From assembly GCA_021292165.1 (NCBI GenBank), contig JAHFWL010000192.1:62001-126000 (forward strand): a stretch of DNA of 64,000 nucleotides, read 5' to 3'. The notes under the pieces were generated by a model. The model made no database searches, had not been told where the DNA came from, and was given only the letters and a program-made list of their open reading frames with translations. Shown here one piece after another: positions 32,156 through 44,369 of the stretch. Position numbers and translations under genes: made by a program. The DNA comes from Shinisaurus crocodilurus. Its lineage: Eukaryota; Chordata; Lepidosauria; Squamata; Shinisauridae. Numbering within the stretch: position 1 is the first letter of the stretch; each line of letters begins with the position of its first letter.

Positions 32156-32617
32156 GCGCGTGTAAAGGCGAGATAAAGAAGAGGCAGACACAGGGCATAT
32201 GGTTTCAAATCAGGGCCACATTTATTGAATTGAAGATCTGTGAAGGGTGAAGTGCGGTTCTAACCTAGCCCGGCCCTTGGCCGGGTAAAAGACCAATATT
32301 TGGCGAATACATCCTAACTGAACCAGAGGCGGGATTGCCCGCCACCGGCCAGTTGCCCTCCATGTGGAGCTGGAGGGCCTTACCATCGTCACCTTACTTT
32401 GGCGCCTCCAGGCTCCCAAAGTAGGTGAGAAACAGGAGCAAAGAGACCGAAGGCGGGAACCCAGGAGCTTAAATAAGCTCTTACCTGGGTCCCCGCCCTT
32501 TTGAGCCATTGGCTCATTTCTCGTGACCCACCTTACCAGGTGCCTGCCTCCTCTCTCCTCCCCACATGCGCAAGCCTTCTCCCTGTTCCCACGTAAGGGG
32601 CCATTGGAAGTTCTTTA
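32156..32617 (-). mobile_element. Probable LTR, reverse strand, inserted in the LINE tail
   Basis: Read in reverse it shows a TATA-like TTATTTAAG (near 32468) and, about 245 bp downstream, AATAAA (32219-32224). It then ends in a short stretch closing near CGCCTTTACA. This order fits a U3-R-U5 long terminal repeat. No coding region adjoins it. The target duplication could not be fixed, so the ends are approximate. Confidence 0.45.
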
Positions 32618-32629
32618 TCCTCCATGAAT

Positions 32630-34871
32630 TTCATACTAGGTATATGTTCTAGTCATGTGGCAAATGGACACTAAGGGTGTTATATTGGGTGGCACATGGG
32701 TGTGGGTAATTGCTTCTAAAATATGTAATGATTACTCAAATCCATTTACCATTTGGCTGCCATCTTGACATCCATGTACTTCTTAGGTTACAAATGTATA
32801 GCCCCTGACTTAGAGAGATGCATGGACCAGCCCAAAGCTGACTGTAACTATGTAAAAGTGCCATTGGATCTGTTGTCTTTTGTCTAATTATAGGGTTATT
32901 TCTCTCCATTCAGAGTTCAAGTTAGCTGTAAGCAGATATTCCAGATGCACTTTTATAGATCCATAGCCGCACACTTATCTTTCATTGTATCAGAAAGCAC
33001 TGCCCACCATAACTTTTTGCTTAGCGAGACAGGAAGGACATATTCATGCAGATTTTGTTCTTCAAGGATCTTAATTAATAAAAAGCTATTAGTTAGATCA
33101 CAGCTTGGTAATTGTTTTAGCCCAGGAGTATAGACCATTAACATCATTTTTAAAAGCTCTCCTAATAAGCAGCTATTCTTGTACTGCAATTGCTTTTAAA
33201 TCTCCTGAGAGTGGGGTGTAATATTCAACTGTTCCAGTTCATAGCTTTCAGCACTCAGAGGACATACATCCATTTTCAAGTTGTTAATTTGCTATGGTAG
33301 TCAATACCTTATTCTTTTTTAACCACAGAGACAGAGATGAGCTGCATTTCTATTTTCAGACTGATCATGGATTATGTGTGATTTACATACACAAATACTG
33401 TAAATGCCATGATGCCATGGATTTGCAGTTTGTCCTTCAGTGGGTTCCGTACTGAGATCTTTTTCCCCTGTAGGTTATTAAGTGGCATAGATGGAATGCC
33501 ACTGTTAAATTTGACAGCTAGAACTCTGGCTCAGAGACAGACGGTTGAAAATGAAAAATTCATGGCAAAGCACCTCGTACAAAATCTCTCATTCATCTGT
33601 GCTTAAGCAAGCTAGTATGTCATCCATGGTTTTTACAGCTTGGGTTGATCTTTGAGGATGGTTGGAGATTACATTTATCAACATCCATAGCTGGATCTTT
33701 TGGTTTAACAGGTACATAAATAAATATAATAACTTTTTGGAGACATCTTTATCTTGGGCTTTTAGAACAGGAAATAGAGCCATTTGGTTGAAAAGCATTT
33801 GAAGATCTTCTGACCCAGTTTCTGCCATGACAGGAGCTCTGCCCAGTCATGATGCCTGAACAAGGCACATCAATGTGTGTAAGGCTCTGTGTGTTCATTG
33901 TGCACATTGACCCCACCCCCAATTTCCCTGTGCACGTTGGCCCCATGCCCAGTGCAGTGTCCCAGGCATGCCAGTTTTGTCCCCTCAGTCCCTGACTTTC
34001 CTATGTTGAAGGAAAAGGTCTGAAGGGGGCTCCCACTCTTGCTCAAGCAAACTTGAGTAGAACCCCATCAGACTTGCCTGCTCAGTGCAGGGAGGTCAGG
34101 CACTGAGGAAGCAGGGATGAGGACATTGGGGAGGGACCAGCATATGCAGCCATGTGCCCCTTATATAGATCAATGTTCCCTGCATGGTCTTCCATACTTT
34201 AGGGGACAGCGTGCATTCACCTCTCCACATTTTGCTCTGTAAACAATCCATGTTCTTTCAGCTTCTTCTTGCGGGACAGAGAAATCCATCTTGCTAATGG
34301 AAGTTATGCTACTAGCCAACTTCGCCCTTGCTCCAACTTGACCATTTTAGAACGTGTGTTAGCACGTGGATAAAAGGTTTTTTGTTTTGTTTTTCCAAAT
34401 GACACCTAGCTACAGCCCCTGATGGAAGACCTCCCCATCAGACCAGCACCATCTTCAAAAGCAACCAGACATCTGTTGTTCTCAAGTTAGGTGGTTCTGG
34501 GTGAAACAGCTTGGCCCAGCCCTTTTCAGCAATTTGTGGGAGTGCGGTTGGCAAAAATAACACACACACACCCTAAAAAAAAAAGTTGGGGTGGATGGGT
34601 GAGGCTCTCCAGAGCCTCTTGGTGGCATATCCTGCTGGAGCCAGAATGCCCATAGGAATGATACTATGTCATGCTATGTTCAGAGGCATTCTGGACTAGG
34701 GGACCACAGATGGCAGGGTGGGGTCAGTCTCGCTGTTGTTATGAGTGGCCATGGGCTTGTCAAAGTTTAAAGAAGGAAAACACTCCTAGCCACCTTGTAT
34801 AACTCTAAGGGAAGCCACCCGCCTCCAAAATGTGATGAAATTTGCCCACCTCCCCTAAAGCAGAAGAAAAT
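32630..34871. other. 2.2 kb without recognised gene or repeat
   Basis: Short frames on both strands lack domains or coding-like composition. A short AC run occurs near 34560. Confidence 0.45.
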
Positions 34872-34892
34872 CACACACACACACACACACAC
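34872..34892. repeat. (AC)n microsatellite
   Basis: About 21 bp. Confidence 0.9.
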
Positions 34893-35618
34893 TTCTGTGG
34901 AGGATGAATGATCCCATGAAATGGGGGATAGGCACAGCTTTAACATCTTACATGGTCTGTAGTCAAGAGCCTACAATCACTTTCTAGAACTGAGCAATAG
35001 ACCTGAGCTTTGGATCTCAGTCTTTTAAAGTATTTCATATCCTTTAATTTTTAATTTAATCCTTTAATTTTTTCATTTATTTTAATTATTTGGCCCCAAT
35101 ATTGTGATGGGACCATGCAGGCCATTGCCATGTCAATGTACATGATTAAAGTGCATTCTGACTATAAGGGCCTGGATCTTATAATGTAATAGATGGTATT
35201 TCTTCCTTGGCGGACCTTTCTCTAATTCCTTGGACAGTTAATTCCATTTTACACGTTATGTATAATTGCTTTCCTTCACCTCTGCACTATAGCTTTCCAC
35301 CCCAACCTGCCACCCATTTCATCCTATTTTTCCCCTGGCAGTTTATTGCTAAATGCCATGGTCACACTTTTGGTATTTCGTCCGGGTGGTACAATGCTGA
35401 AGTTGCTTAGTTTATTGGCCATGTAATTTTGAGGAGTTGTAGTTAATTTTGCATGAAGATCAAGAAGCTGGGGCAGTTAAAGTCATTGATAGAAACAACT
35501 TCCTCAGTAAGAATATCCTCAAGTTGAACTTGTTACTTGATGGGGATAATTTTTAATTACATTAACCATAATCTTTCCATCTGTCCCCCTCTCATTATTA
35601 AGCTGGTTAATTTCTTTT
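34893..35618. other. No recognised feature
   Basis: AT-rich unique sequence. Confidence 0.45.
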
Positions 35619-35716
35619 CAGTGTGTGTATGTGTGTGCGTGTGTGTGTGTGGATGATGATGTGATGATGATGACGATGATAGACATGCACACACACACAC
35701 ACACACACACACACAC
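35619..35716. repeat. (TG)n(GAT)n(CA)n compound microsatellite
   Basis: TG repeats, then GAT/GATGAT, then CA repeats. The TG and CA tracts can pair as an inverted repeat. Confidence 0.95.
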
Positions 35717-36314
35717 CATTTTTATATGAACAATTCTTAATATGCTTCAAGCTGTATCTTCACATATTTCAAAGTAATACTTCCAGATACACCACCCAGA
35801 CAAAAAAGCTGTCTTTTGATGATGAGCAACATGAGCATAATGTATTAAATATTATCTTTATGTTAAGCCCACCCTGTGATACATGCTTTCTGAAAAAGAT
35901 GTGCTTTGTCCTTAACATTAGAAAGTAATATTAGGTTTTGCATGCAGTTAGTTACCTATTGCAAAGTCACTGGATTTCTGTGTTAAATACAAAATGCTAT
36001 CATGCTAACTGAGATGAAATGCTTTCCATTACATATGCTCCATCCAGCCCACAGTAACTGTGTGGGAGTGATTGCAAAACTGTGATACATCTTGAAAAAC
36101 AGCCCTAAAGCTCAGAGATACTATAATAAATTCAAAACAGCTGAGCACCGCCCTCCCTCCATCTCACCCCTTGAGATCTCAGCTCTGAAGAAATCTCACT
36201 CTTCGGTGGTGTGTCCATAGTTCAATGCCAAAAACAGAAGCATAATTGAAACTCAGTATAAACTAAGACCCAGTAAATGCAATCAGACAACCATAAGCTG
36301 AAAGTAGACATAGT

Positions 36315-36591
36315 TAGGGCTGGTTCACGCAATCAAGAAGCATAGTTCTTTCCATGCAATCTTCTGGGTACATGACCACATGGGAAATTTTCAGTATGAT
36401 AAACCAATCACTTACACAGGGCCACTCACAATCATTTGGGTGACTCTGGCAGTATAAAACAGGGAAACCACACTCAAGGAAATGGCTGCAGTTGTGGTTC
36501 ATTGACACTAAAGTTACTCCATGCAGTGTTGAACTAGAGTAAGTAATCACAAAAGGAAAGTAATCACCACTGTTTGTGTAAACTGACCTTA
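36315..36591. mobile_element. Possible TAGGG-type hAT element
   Basis: Starts TAGGGCTGGTTCACGC and ends GTGTAAACTGACCTTA, an imperfect inverse. Flanks GACATAGT and GACATCGG share the first five bases. Non-coding; an open frame across it on the reverse strand has no recognisable domain. Confidence 0.45.
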
Positions 36592-36599
36592 GACATCGG

Positions 36600-38579
36600 G
36601 GGTTTCCATATTTATAAGCACTTTTAAACCACATCTATAGAATGTTGTCCTTATCCCTGGCTAGGCTAAGTATTTTGCACTATACAAAGAAATATAACAT
36701 ATCTGTCAGTTGCAATTTCAGATATATATTTCTTTCTACAGTAGCTCCTCATGAACCTGATTGAGAGATGATAATGTAAACATTTATGGCAAAGACCATT
36801 TAGCCAAAGGCACTTTGGAGAATTCCCCAGAAGGAACTAATGGTGCTATTAAAATGAAATTGTGCCTAACCTTAGCAATGGCCCAGGCAAATCAACAGTA
36901 CTTCATGTGCAATCATATACAAATTTGTTCTCTTTCTTCAAGTTGCTCTTGAGCAGTTAAAGCACTGTTCCTAAGCAGCTCATGAAAGTGAACAAATGGG
37001 GTTGGGTAGATCAGTCTAATCTGATTCTGCAGAGTTCCTTATTTTCCCACCTCCAAGTCCGTTTCATGCTGGTTCCATGCAGATGTGTTTTTACAGGGGG
37101 CGTGGAGGTTCGGATCTGTACTTTTCTTTTGCATATTTATATAAAGATATATATATTTCAAATTGTACACAATTTTATTATGTGTCCACCCATAGAGCAA
37201 TACATGTTGGTACACATTTTAAATGTATGCATTTTTCTTTGCACACTTTTCATATGTTCGCATTTAATTTGATTTTTCTGCAAAACACATCACAACTCTT
37301 GAAACATATGGATTTCCAAACACAAAATGCATCCGGGTCCATTCCCAGGTGGTGTGGATTGGGAAAATCCACCCCCAAAAATCCTCCCCCCCAAAAAAAA
37401 AATCTGATGGAGTGGATTCTTCACATATCTCTAGAACAGGACATAATGAAGAAGCCCAGAATGAATATGTGTACTTTTTATACAATAGGGATTTGATCTT
37501 GTCCCTGACCTTCCTTTATACTTTCCCTCTCTAGCACAGACAAGGACCAATGAAGCTTGAGAGGAGAGGTGGAGGGAGGTGAAGCAAAATGGTCCATGCA
37601 GCCCCAAGGTAGGTGCAAGGAGCAGCACTGGAAATCATGTGTATTCCTGTGGCTTTTGGCCATATGAAAATGTTGATGGAATGCTAAACACACAGTAAGA
37701 AAACCCATTGGACACAGGGAGAACTGTGAACTATGAGCACTTCTGGTTCCGTTGTAGCCATAACTCTACTCCAAAGCCCAGTCAGCAAGGGCTATGAGTC
37801 TACTATAACAGGGAACAGGTAGATGTATAGAATGGGAGCATCCCATGCTTCACACATTTAATGACAAATGTTTAAAAGTAACAAAAAGATACAAATCAAG
37901 GAAATTGCTACAGTCGCTACCATATTCTAGCCAGGAAACACACCAGTACACAAGCGGAATGCAAAAATTATGGGCATCATATCCATTCCCTTGCCTTGCT
38001 GTCTACACAGGAAGAAATCAGCATAGGGCTTGTTGAAGCCCAGTTCCCTTCCTCTCTCCCTGCAGCACACCAGCCAGCCATTACTCGCACCTTCCATAGA
38101 TACATCCAGCCATCCTGCTTCTACGCAGAGCCCTCTGGCACACAGGCATGAGGAACGTCTATGGTGGAACTCTAGGGAGGAGGGGAACGCAACAGCAGTG
38201 AGCACACAGGCTTCCCACTGCAAGCTATGGCTGGCACAGGGCATTGCACATGTAGCAGACAGCCAGGCAGGGAGGGGGAAGGAGAGGAAAAAGTCTCCAT
38301 CGAGTCCTAGGAAGATTTCTGCACATGCACCTGCAGCCAAGCTACCCATTTACGTCACTTGAAGAGCATCATTTAAAGTGTTGGTACCATGATGAATGTT
38401 GTATTGAAATGTTTATCATATTAAGCAGGGTGACTATATTAAATATCCACTCCATTGATATGCAAGCTGCTTTATCCATTTGAAAAAATAGCAGCTTTCT
38501 TAACTGCCCAACAAGAAAGCTGCTATTTTCTCGAGTTAAAATTTACTAATTGCTATTAAAGCCACAAGCTAATGTACGT
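36600..38579. other. Mostly unique DNA, possible old repeat
   Basis: About 37070-37431 has TGCATTTTTCTTTGCACAC-like words recalling the interior of 2042-2440, and ends CACATATCTCTAG, so it may be a decayed TAGGG element. No gene is seen. Confidence 0.4.
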
Positions 38580-38602
38580 TGTTGTTGTTGTTGTTGTTGT
38601 TG
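38580..38602. repeat. (GTT)n microsatellite
   Basis: About 23 bp of GTT triplets. Confidence 0.9.
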
Positions 38603-39184
38603 AAATACATTGATGTCTCTTCACCATTATGACTTCATGTCATTCTCACTACAAGGCTTAAAGCAAAATATGCTATGAATATCTATCTTTGCCCGATATT
38701 GTGGGTGTGTTTCTGCCTTTTTGCCTAACCCACCTCAGTGAAGTGGAAGGAGAGACCTCACAAGTTCCCTGCTACCGTTCATGTGCCCCAGGTCTTGAAC
38801 ATAGAAACAGCTGCCAGATTGTGAATATAGATGCAGAGCAGGAAATGCAAGAAGAAGATGATCAGTTGGAGAAGCTTAGAGGAGGTTTGTTGATAAGAAC
38901 TGGGGGTGTGGGGAGGAAACTGATGTTAACTTGGTCCAACCTGAGTGTTTCCACTCTGGCTTTCTCTGTGCTGGTCTCTGTGTAGCAACTGTTGTATTGT
39001 ATTCCCTGCTGCAGGCTATATGCAGACAGCAAATACTGCATAGGCACTGCTCCAACACTCACACAGAAAAAGGGAGGGGGAAAGATAACCGATCTGCAGT
39101 GCACCAAAGAGAGTTGAGTGTGCAAACCAAAGCTGTTTGAGCCAGCCCTCTTTGCACAAACTTTACATCCCTACGAGTGGCTCA
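38603..39184. other. Unassigned sequence
   Basis: A 98-codon forward frame (38689-38985) is open, but nothing in its translation is familiar. CATCCCTA at 39166-39173 could be the right end of a TAGGG element whose left end I cannot place. Confidence 0.35.
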
Positions 39185-39325
39185 CTCGTTTATTTATTTA
39201 TTCATTCACTCATTCATTCATTTTAGTGTCTATCTAGGCCACTTTTCAACTTTGATGTTCCCAATGGGCCTACATTAAAATTAAAAGCATAAAAATAATA
39301 AAACAATAACATCAATCAAGCCCTG
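39185..39325 (-). repeat. LINE 3' tail, reverse strand
   Basis: A TTTATTTATTCATT run followed by TAGGCCACTTTTCAAC and an A-rich stretch is a reversed LINE 3' end. Confidence 0.5.
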
Positions 39326-40040
39326 TAGGGTGTATACCTGCAGTGTGTACATGCAGTTGGATTGCAGGGAAAGTGCTTAGGAGTGTGATCTCGGGTGTAC
39401 ATGGCTGGAAGTGCGTTGAGGCTTGGAACATAGAAACATGGGTATGATCTTGTGTGAATTAGAAAAGGATACGGCAGATCAGCTATGGCTAAAAGGATGA
39501 AATCTTGTGTATATAGCGTGTCAGAAGGGGGGAAAGGTGCTTAAGGGTACAGTGTCTGGGATTTTAAGTCATGTTCTGCTGCATACTGCTTAATGTTGGT
39601 GTAGTGATTAGTTAAGGCACATGTTTTTTTGCAACAGTAGTATAGCAGGATTACAAGTCCAATTTCAATATATCTGCTGTTTTGTTTTCAACTGGTTATT
39701 ATCTCTCATTCTGTCTGTGGTATATAATGAAATATCTGTTTCTCAGGATTCACACTATGGGATCACTTTGTTGTGTTGAAGTATCTTCTGCCATAGGCTA
39801 ACTATCCAAGTGTCAGCAAGTCACATGGTTTCAGCCTCAGTGTGCTCCATCTGTAAAATGGGGCTTATGGTATTCAATGAAGAGGCACAGTGGTTCATCA
39901 TCTGACCTACTAGATTCAGCTCTGGCCCCACCTCCTGAGCTACCATGGCCCACCTCTAGGTCCTACATAAGGACCAAGTATTATGAAAATTAAAAGATGG
40001 CAACCCTGTGTTACTACAGTAGAAAACAAGAAATCAGCTG
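39326..40040. other. No recognised feature
   Basis: Unique-looking sequence. Confidence 0.4.
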
Positions 40041-41009
40041 TTTTTATTATTTATTTATTTATTTATTTATTTAATTCACAGATTTATATGCTGCTTTCCA
40101 ATAAAATTATCAAAGCGGTTAACATAATAAAAATATAACAATAAAACAGTCTCTGTTGAACAATAAAACTATAGTTATGACTGGCTGGGTCACACCTCAG
40201 GAAAGGCTTGCTTAAAGAGCTAGGTCTTAAGCAGGGGCCGGGCTGAAAGTCAAAATTGTAGATCCCTTCCAGAAGCTGAGGGAGTGCATTCCAGAGGGTG
40301 GGTGCTGCCCTGTTACAAGTACTTCTAAGGTGAACCTCAGGAGCACTTGGCACCAGCAGAAGCACTCCTTCGGAGGATCACAAAGACTAGGCAGGGACAT
40401 AAGGGGTGAGGCAAATCCCTGAGGTAACCTGGTCCCAGGTTGTTTAGGGCTTTATATGTCAACAACAACACCTTAAACTAGGCCCAGTAGGTTATTGGCA
40501 GCCAAGTGCAATTCTTTTAAGAAGGGTGTAGAAGGAGGGCCCAATTAGCAGCCTCACTACTGCATTCAGCACCAGCTACAGTTTCCAGACCAAGCCCAAA
40601 TGTGGCCCCACATGAAGCACACTACAATGATCCAGTCTTACCAGTGTCTGAACCACCATGGTTAACCTATCATGATTCAGGAATAGCCATAGCTGGTGTA
40701 CCAGCCAAAGCTAGTAAAAGGCACTCCTAGCCACCAAGGTCACTTGAGTTTCCAGTGACAAAGAGGAATCTAGGAGTACCCCCAAACTATGCACCTGTTC
40801 CCTCAGGGGGAGTGCAACCCCAGCCAGAACAGACAACTTACCTATTTCCCAGACCTGTGACCCACCTACCCACAGTGCTTCCATCTTCTCAGGATTCAAA
40901 TTCAGTTTATTGGCCTTCATCCAGGCCACCACTGCACCCAAGCCCAGTCCAGAGCCTGAATGGCCTCACCTGATTAAGATGTTATAGAGAAATACAGTTG
41001 GGTGTCATC

Positions 41010-41348
41010 TAGGGATGTGCACGGAGCTTGATTGGGGGGGTGGAAGTCCGGAGAACTCGCTGGGCTCGACCCCCCAGAGCTCCGCTCGCCCTACCTTTTC
41101 CCAATCCCCGGCTCAACTCACGTTCTCGCAAGCCAAGCCGGGAAAAGCAACTTCCGGGTTCCGGCACTACGTTGTTTATGTAGAAAATGGCCTGATTTGT
41201 GCAAATTAGGCCGTAATTTGCGCCTGGGGACTTGGAAGTCCAGCGACTGCCTCAGCTGGCATTCGCACTCACCCCGGCACAGCTCGTGCTGCGGGAGTGC
41301 TCAGCTCACACGCCGCAAGTCAAGTGCCAGGCGAGTCACCCATCCCTA
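41010..41348. mobile_element. TAGGGATG-family MITE inside the L2
   Basis: Begins TAGGGATGTGCACGG and ends GTCACCCATCCCTA, with a CpG-rich interior. The L2 sequence GGTGTCATCT before it and ACTCATCTCCATACTG after it join to the expected L2 text, so this is an insertion with an imperfect short duplication. Confidence 0.75.
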
Positions 41349-41746
41349 GGACTCATCTCCATACTGATGACACCTTGCTCCAAATTCCTGGATGGGTCAC
41401 TCCCCATGACTTCATATAGATTTTGAACAGCACTGGTGACAGAATAGTGCCCTGCAGCAGCATCTCCTAAGCACAAGTGCCATGGGCCGCTGAAGTGCAT
41501 TCCCCCAACACCACTCTCTTAGGCTGACCCCATAGGGAGGAAGAGATGCAATGAAGTACAGTGCCCCATGGAACTGGTCCAGGAGGATACCATGGTCGAT
41601 GGTATCAAAAGCTGCAGAGAGATCAAGTAAGAGGAGAAAAGTTGCACTCCCCCTGCCTCTCTCTTGATAAAGATGATCCAATAGGGTGACCGAAGCTGAT
41701 TTGGTCCCCAAACCAGGCCTGAATCCAGACTGGAATGGGTCTAGAT

Positions 41747-41875
41747 CAGGGATCTCCAACCTTGGGTCCCCAGATGTTGCTGGCCTACAGCTTCCAGCAT
41801 ACCCAGCCAGCATGGCTAATGGCAAGGGATTCTGTAGTCCAGCAACATCTGGGGACCCAAGGTTGGAGAGCCCTG
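41747..41875. mobile_element. Palindromic hAT MITE inside the L2, exact TSD
   Basis: Starts CAGGGATCTCCAACCTTGG and ends CCAAGGTTGGAGAGCCCTG. Flanks GTCTAGAT at 41739-41746 and 41876-41883 are identical. It interrupts the reverse transcriptase between the DETDYLD and DPFQSGF segments. Confidence 0.93.
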
Positions 41876-42300
41876 GTCTAGATAATCAGTTTCATCCAAG
41901 AATGCTTGCAGTTGCCCTGCCACAACCCTCTTAATCACTTTCCCTAAAAATGGGGTATTCACAACTGGGTGATAGCTATCAGAAATCCTTGGTTGAGGGA
42001 GGGCTTCTTTAGGAATGGTCACACTACCACCTCCTTCAAGACAGCAGACCAGACGCCACTTCTACACACACTGGTGCATTAACCACACTCTGGACCCACC
42101 TGGCCATGCCCTGTCTGCTAGCCTTAATTAGCCATGAGGGACAGGGATCGAGAGGGCATGTGGTCAGATACATAACTGCAAGTACCTCGTCCACATCATC
42201 AGCCCATATTAACTGCAATTGAACCCATAAAACATGGCTAGATGAGGCACTGAATACCTCACCTGGATCTAACCATAACTGTGGCATCCAGATTGCTTCA

Positions 42301-42831
42301 GAGATGGCCTGTCCTTCTTACAGCAAAGGGTAGTATGCCTTCCAAAATATAGGTTACCTCACACTTACTTCAGTATCTATAAAAAATAAAAAAAGCACCT
42401 CCACTGAGGTTTAGGTCATATGCAAATGCATTTAAACTGAACAGATTAATGAAATGATTAATTAAAAGTTAAAGGGCCTATGATTAATCAACACAACTTT
42501 TTATTTAATTGGCTAACAGTTCTAGTATGATTAATGTATCATATATTCAAATAATGGAACACCATCTTTGGTCACTCCAAAGATACTAGAAGTGAACATT
42601 CTGAGTGGGAGAGGACTAGAAAAGTTTCAGGACTTCTCCCAGCAACCCACTGCAGTCTCCTGGTCAGATCTTCTGAGAGGAGGACAGAGAACCCCCCCAG
42701 GGAGCCGATCCCCGAAGTTGCAAGCTCCTGCTCAGCCCACTCTCTCCACACTGCCCACCACTTGGAGAAGAAGGCCAAATGGAGGCCTTCATTAACGATG
42801 GCGGACATTAAAATCATATAGAAATCGGCTA
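42301..42831. other. No recognised feature
   Basis: Unique-looking sequence next to the L2 5' break. Confidence 0.45.
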
Positions 42832-42839
42832 GTGAGGAC

Positions 42840-43514
42840 CAGGGCTGGCCCAAGACATTTTGCTGCTTGAGGTAAAAGGATAAGATGGTGCTGCCTCCTC
42901 ATTCCATGTACAGAAGCTGACCAGACTGGCAAGCTGAATCTTACTTCAATCCTAGCTGCCTCGATCACAACTAAGGGCAGCAGCTTAGAGGTGCCGGGCA
43001 AGCTGTGTGGTGGAACACATAGAGCAGTGATGGTGAACCTTTTTGAGCCCGAGTGCCCAAACTGCAACACAGAACCAACTTATTTATTTCACTGCCTTAA
43101 ATTCAGCATGAGGAGAGGGGCATAGCGAATAGCGCCCAGCTCTGTCTCAGGGATGGCTCTTCACGGGAGCGCAAAGATTCGGGCGCACGCTGCTGTCGCT
43201 GTGATTCGGCGGCGCCGTTCAGTTAGAAGGGGGGATGGGTGCCTGGCAGTCCGGCTTCTGGGGTGGGATGTTGGATTGTTGGCCTGCTGTGGAGCAGCGG
43301 GGATGAGGGAGGAGGAGTTACTATGGAAACCCGACGATGAATGCAGAAGGGACGGTCTTTTTCACGATCTGGCGGACCAATGGCTCGAGTGCCCACAGAG
43401 AGGTCCCTGCGTGCCAGCTGTGGCACCCATGCCATAGGTCCGCCATCACTGACATAGAGCTTTGTCATCCAACTCCTTGCTCTCATTCCCTGCCCCCCAA
43501 ATCGGCCGGCCCTG
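42840..43514. mobile_element. hAT element with exact TSD, host of a nested hAT
   Basis: Opens CAGGGCTGGCCCAAG and closes CGGCCGGCCCTG. Flanks GTGAGGAC at 42832-42839 and 43515-43522 are identical. The nested element 43025-43451 leaves about 250 bp of its own sequence. Non-coding. Confidence 0.88.
43025..43451. mobile_element. Nested hAT element with exact TSD
   Basis: Starts CAGTGATGGTGAACCTTTTT and ends AGGTCCGCCATCACTG. Flanks ACATAGAG (43017-43024 and 43452-43459) are identical. The interior is CpG-rich. The termini recall widespread vertebrate hAT elements with CAGTGGTGGCGAACC-like ends. Confidence 0.92.
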
Positions 43515-43536
43515 GTGAGGACATATCCCTAGAAAG

Positions 43537-43539
<3 letters not shown>

Positions 43540-43576
<37 letters not shown>

Positions 43577-43825
43577 AGTAATACCTTGGATTGCAAGTAA
43601 CTTGGTTTGAGAGCGTTTTGCAAGACAAGCAAATTTTTAAATTTTTTTTAATTTTTTTTTACTTGATATACAAGCGAAGCGACGTCTTGCAATACAAGTA
43701 CTGTAGTACGGCTTGAATTAAAAATCTCTGTACAAATTTGGGGGGGGGGGTCGTTTGATATAAGAGTGTTTTGGATTACAAGCACGTTTCCGGAACGAAT
43801 TATGCTCTCAATCCAAGGCACGACA

Positions 43826-43862
<37 letters not shown>

Positions 43863-43863
43863 G
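43540..43863. repeat. (ATT)n microsatellite split by a MITE
   Basis: ATT tracts at 43540-43575 and 43827-43861 flank the mariner-like MITE. Confidence 0.9.
43576..43824. mobile_element. Mariner-like MITE (copy 2)
   Basis: Starts CAGTAATACCTTGGATTGC. The right part has GGAACGAATTATGC and CAATCCAAGG, matching the inverse of the 9181 copy. The extreme right end is eroded. It sits in an ATT microsatellite, which supplies TA target dinucleotides. Confidence 0.75.
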
Positions 43864-43864
43864 C

Positions 43865-44330
43865 TAAGCTTTTAAAGGTGAACTATAACTACTGAAAGGG
43901 AACAGGCGATTAAAAATTGACTTAAAAAATTGGTCTGTAGCTAAACAGGCTGTTGATTTAACTGCTAAGTTTATAGAACTTAGAATAAGTTGTAAGTTTT
44001 CTCTAATTTCAGTGCTTTCTGTTGGGAATTATTTTCCCATCCTTTGCATCATTCAACAAGGTCCCTGCTGGGAAATATCATTAATGTTTCATAACCCACC
44101 GAGAGAAAACAGTGCTACTCACTGAATTGAGATAATTGAAACAGTAGCAGGTATTTCTAAAATTGTTTTTGAAATTTCTGAGAGATGACCGTATAATCTA
44201 GTAAATAATTGTTTAGGCCACCCAAATACAACACTCCAGTTCAAAAAGAAAAATCACTGCTGCGTTATCAGGATTAGAGATTCATGTCCTTCTTAGGGTC
44301 AAGATCTTGAAAATAATTTCTATGGGGCTT
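43865..44330. other. No recognised feature
   Basis: AT-rich unique sequence. Confidence 0.45.
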
Positions 44331-44365
44331 AACTGCTGGTAAGTATGTTTAGGATTGCAGCTTTA
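44331..44365. mobile_element. Single arm of a TTAA-type MITE
   Basis: GCTGGTAAGTATGTTTAGG followed by ATTGCAGCTTTAA is one arm with its TTAA flank. Confidence 0.5.
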
Positions 44366-44369
44366 AAAT

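Larger units (their letters stand above)
40042..42300 (-). pseudogene. Decayed L2-type LINE (reverse transcriptase remnants)
   Basis: Reading the reverse strand from high to low coordinates gives successive L2-like RT fragments: DPCPSWLIKAS (42287-42036), a FLGKVIKRVVAGQLQAF region (42022-41884), SGFRPG and LDLSAAFDTIDHGIL (41746-41412), a region with LNPEKMEALWVG (40941-40711), and LWNALPQ (40375-40250). The 3' UTR ends in an A-rich stretch and a TTTA microsatellite at 40043-40074. Frameshifts, stops and two MITE insertions (41010-41348, 41747-41875) show it is dead. The endonuclease domain is absent, as in most truncated copies. Confidence 0.88.

Noticed and set aside
38689..38985. 98-codon forward frame as a host exon
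   Set aside because: No splice signals of quality, no familiar motif and no supporting frame conservation visible; left as unassigned sequence.
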